A DNA stretch of 64,000 nt from Scheffersomyces stipitis CBS 6054 (lineage: Eukaryota; Ascomycota; Pichiomycetes; Serinales; Debaryomycetaceae), in the NCBI RefSeq assembly GCF_000209165.1, contig NC_009068.1, positions 62,001-126,000 on the forward strand, given 5' to 3'. Both the position numbers and the translations under genes were made by a program. Positions 63,221 through 64,000 of this stretch are shown one piece after another (the stretch's first letter is position 1; each line of letters begins with the position of its first letter). A model generated the notes under the pieces. It had not been told where the DNA came from. It worked only from the letters and a program-made list of their open reading frames with translations, and did not search any database.

Positions 63221-64000
63221 CTACTTTTTGCTTTTCTTATTCTTACTTTTCTTCTTCTTTTTTGAGCTCTGCTCTTGCACTGGGTCTTCTGTTCCTTCCA
63301 CGTCGACTTCATCTATTATCAAGTTGGACAAGGAGTCGTCTTGGGCATCATCTTTTTCTTCTGCTTTTTCTTTTTCTTCTTCTATCTCTGCTTCATCTTC
63401 GTCTCCAGCTCCCTTCAACGGGACCTTCTCGTCTGTCAAAACGAAAACCAAGTTTCTACATCTCAAAGCATACTCAAGATCTACGGCATCTTCTTCCTTT
63501 TCTGTTTCCTTTTTCTTCTCTTCATTCTTCTCTTCACCCTTCTTTTCATTCTCTTCCTCAGCCTTCTTGCCCAGAAGCTTTTCTTCTAATTCTTTCTCAA
63601 CCTTAGCCTCAGCTTCAGCAGCAAGTACATTCCATTTCTCAATCACTGCCTTCAAACTATCCACTATTCTTGTTCTGGAACCTCCCTGCAATCCTTCCAA
63701 ATACACAGACAAGGCTTCTTCATATTCTCCAGGTATGTTTCTAATATTCTTCAAGATCCAGTTCTGTTTCTGTTTGGAAAACTTCCAGTTATCCTTATCC
63801 TTATGATACTGCCTGAGGTAGACAAGCTGGTCCTTTTCTGGAGGAGGAGGTTTTTCACTCTTCGGTAATTTGACTCTCTTGGGAGGTTTCTTGGATTTCT
63901 CCTTGGCTGAGTCTTCTGCCTTTCTCTTCTGTTTGTTAATATGCTTTATGTCCTTCTTAGTCAAATTTGAGCTCTCAAGATGCGACGAAAGCGCAAGCGG
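63221..64000 (-). CDS. WKF-domain protein (C7orf50-like), 5' end outside the window
   Basis: A probable nucleolar basic protein of the DUF2373/WKF family, to which human C7orf50 belongs; the molecular role is poorly known, and a link to ribosome biogenesis is an inference. The frame stays open to the window edge, 12 codons beyond the first in-frame TTG, so the start lies outside. After a Lys-rich segment (KRKAEDSAKEKSKKPPKRVK) comes the conserved block LVYLRQYHKDKDNWKFSKQKQNWILKNI with the WKF triplet, then a helical stretch. A long Glu/Lys coiled region follows, and the protein ends in a Lys-rich tail. There are no membrane segments. Confidence 0.82.
   Translation of the reverse strand, partial: PLALSSHLESSNLTKKDIKHINKQKRKAEDSAKEKSKKPPKRVKLPKSEKPPPPEKDQLVYLRQYHKDKDNWKFSKQKQNWILKNIRNIPGEYEEALSVYLEGLQGGSRTRIVDSLKAVIEKWNVLAAEAEAKVEKELEEKLLGKKAEEENEKKGEEKNEEKKKETEKEEDAVDLEYALRCRNLVFVLTDEKVPLKGAGDEDEAEIEEEKEKAEEKDDAQDDSLSNLIIDEVDVEGTEDPVQEQSSKKKKKSKNKKSKK

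Overview
The window is nuclear DNA from a budding yeast of the CUG-Ser clade (Debaryomycetaceae-like; a Scheffersomyces-type species is my best guess, not proven). The evidence is compact, mostly intronless genes; yeast introns with GTAAGT and TACTAAC; a Tca2-like retrotransposon; fungal genes lost from Saccharomyces (translin, full-length CAND1, a Con7-like regulator); and a CTG codon at RIT1 residue 118, where I recall the family carrying serine. CTG is also very rare in the highly expressed genes. Residues written as Leu from CTG may therefore really be Ser.

Layout. Positions 1-1676 hold the 5' end of a Ty1/copia-type retrotransposon (LTR, tRNA-Arg(UCU) primer site, Gag, start of Pol) inserted just past the 3' end of FBP1. 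Positions 1.9-11.7 kb hold FBP1, an unknown Ser/Asn-rich protein, SEC61, FCF2 and an unknown 359-residue protein. Positions 14-26.5 kb hold NUP159, BIK1, an epoxide-hydrolase-like enzyme, UTP9 and SGM1. Positions 27.5-34.2 kb hold a Con7-like zinc-finger gene and a 5.3 kb gene desert with possible decayed copia fragments. Positions 34.2-46.1 kb hold ABD1, an FSH-type hydrolase, translin (spliced), HIR3 (apparently spliced after its ATG) and a PQ-loop membrane protein. Positions 46.6-64 kb hold RAD4, a mitochondrial protein, FUM1, SPT2, RIT1, tRNA-Asn(GUU), tRNA-Glu(CUC), CAND1 and the 3' part of a WKF-domain gene cut by the window edge.

There are no operons. The genes are housekeeping functions: gluconeogenesis and TCA cycle (FBP1, FUM1), translocation and transport (SEC61, NUP159, SGM1), ribosome biogenesis (FCF2, UTP9), chromatin (HIR3, SPT2), mRNA capping (ABD1), DNA repair (RAD4), microtubules (BIK1), ubiquitin-ligase control (CAND1) and tRNA modification (RIT1).

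The points most worth following are the gene desert with its possible copia remnants (a candidate centromere or element graveyard, or a giant promoter), the Gag-stop-Pol junction of the retrotransposon, the cryptic first exon of HIR3, and a repeated palindrome-hairpin-T-run arrangement in two distant intergenic regions.
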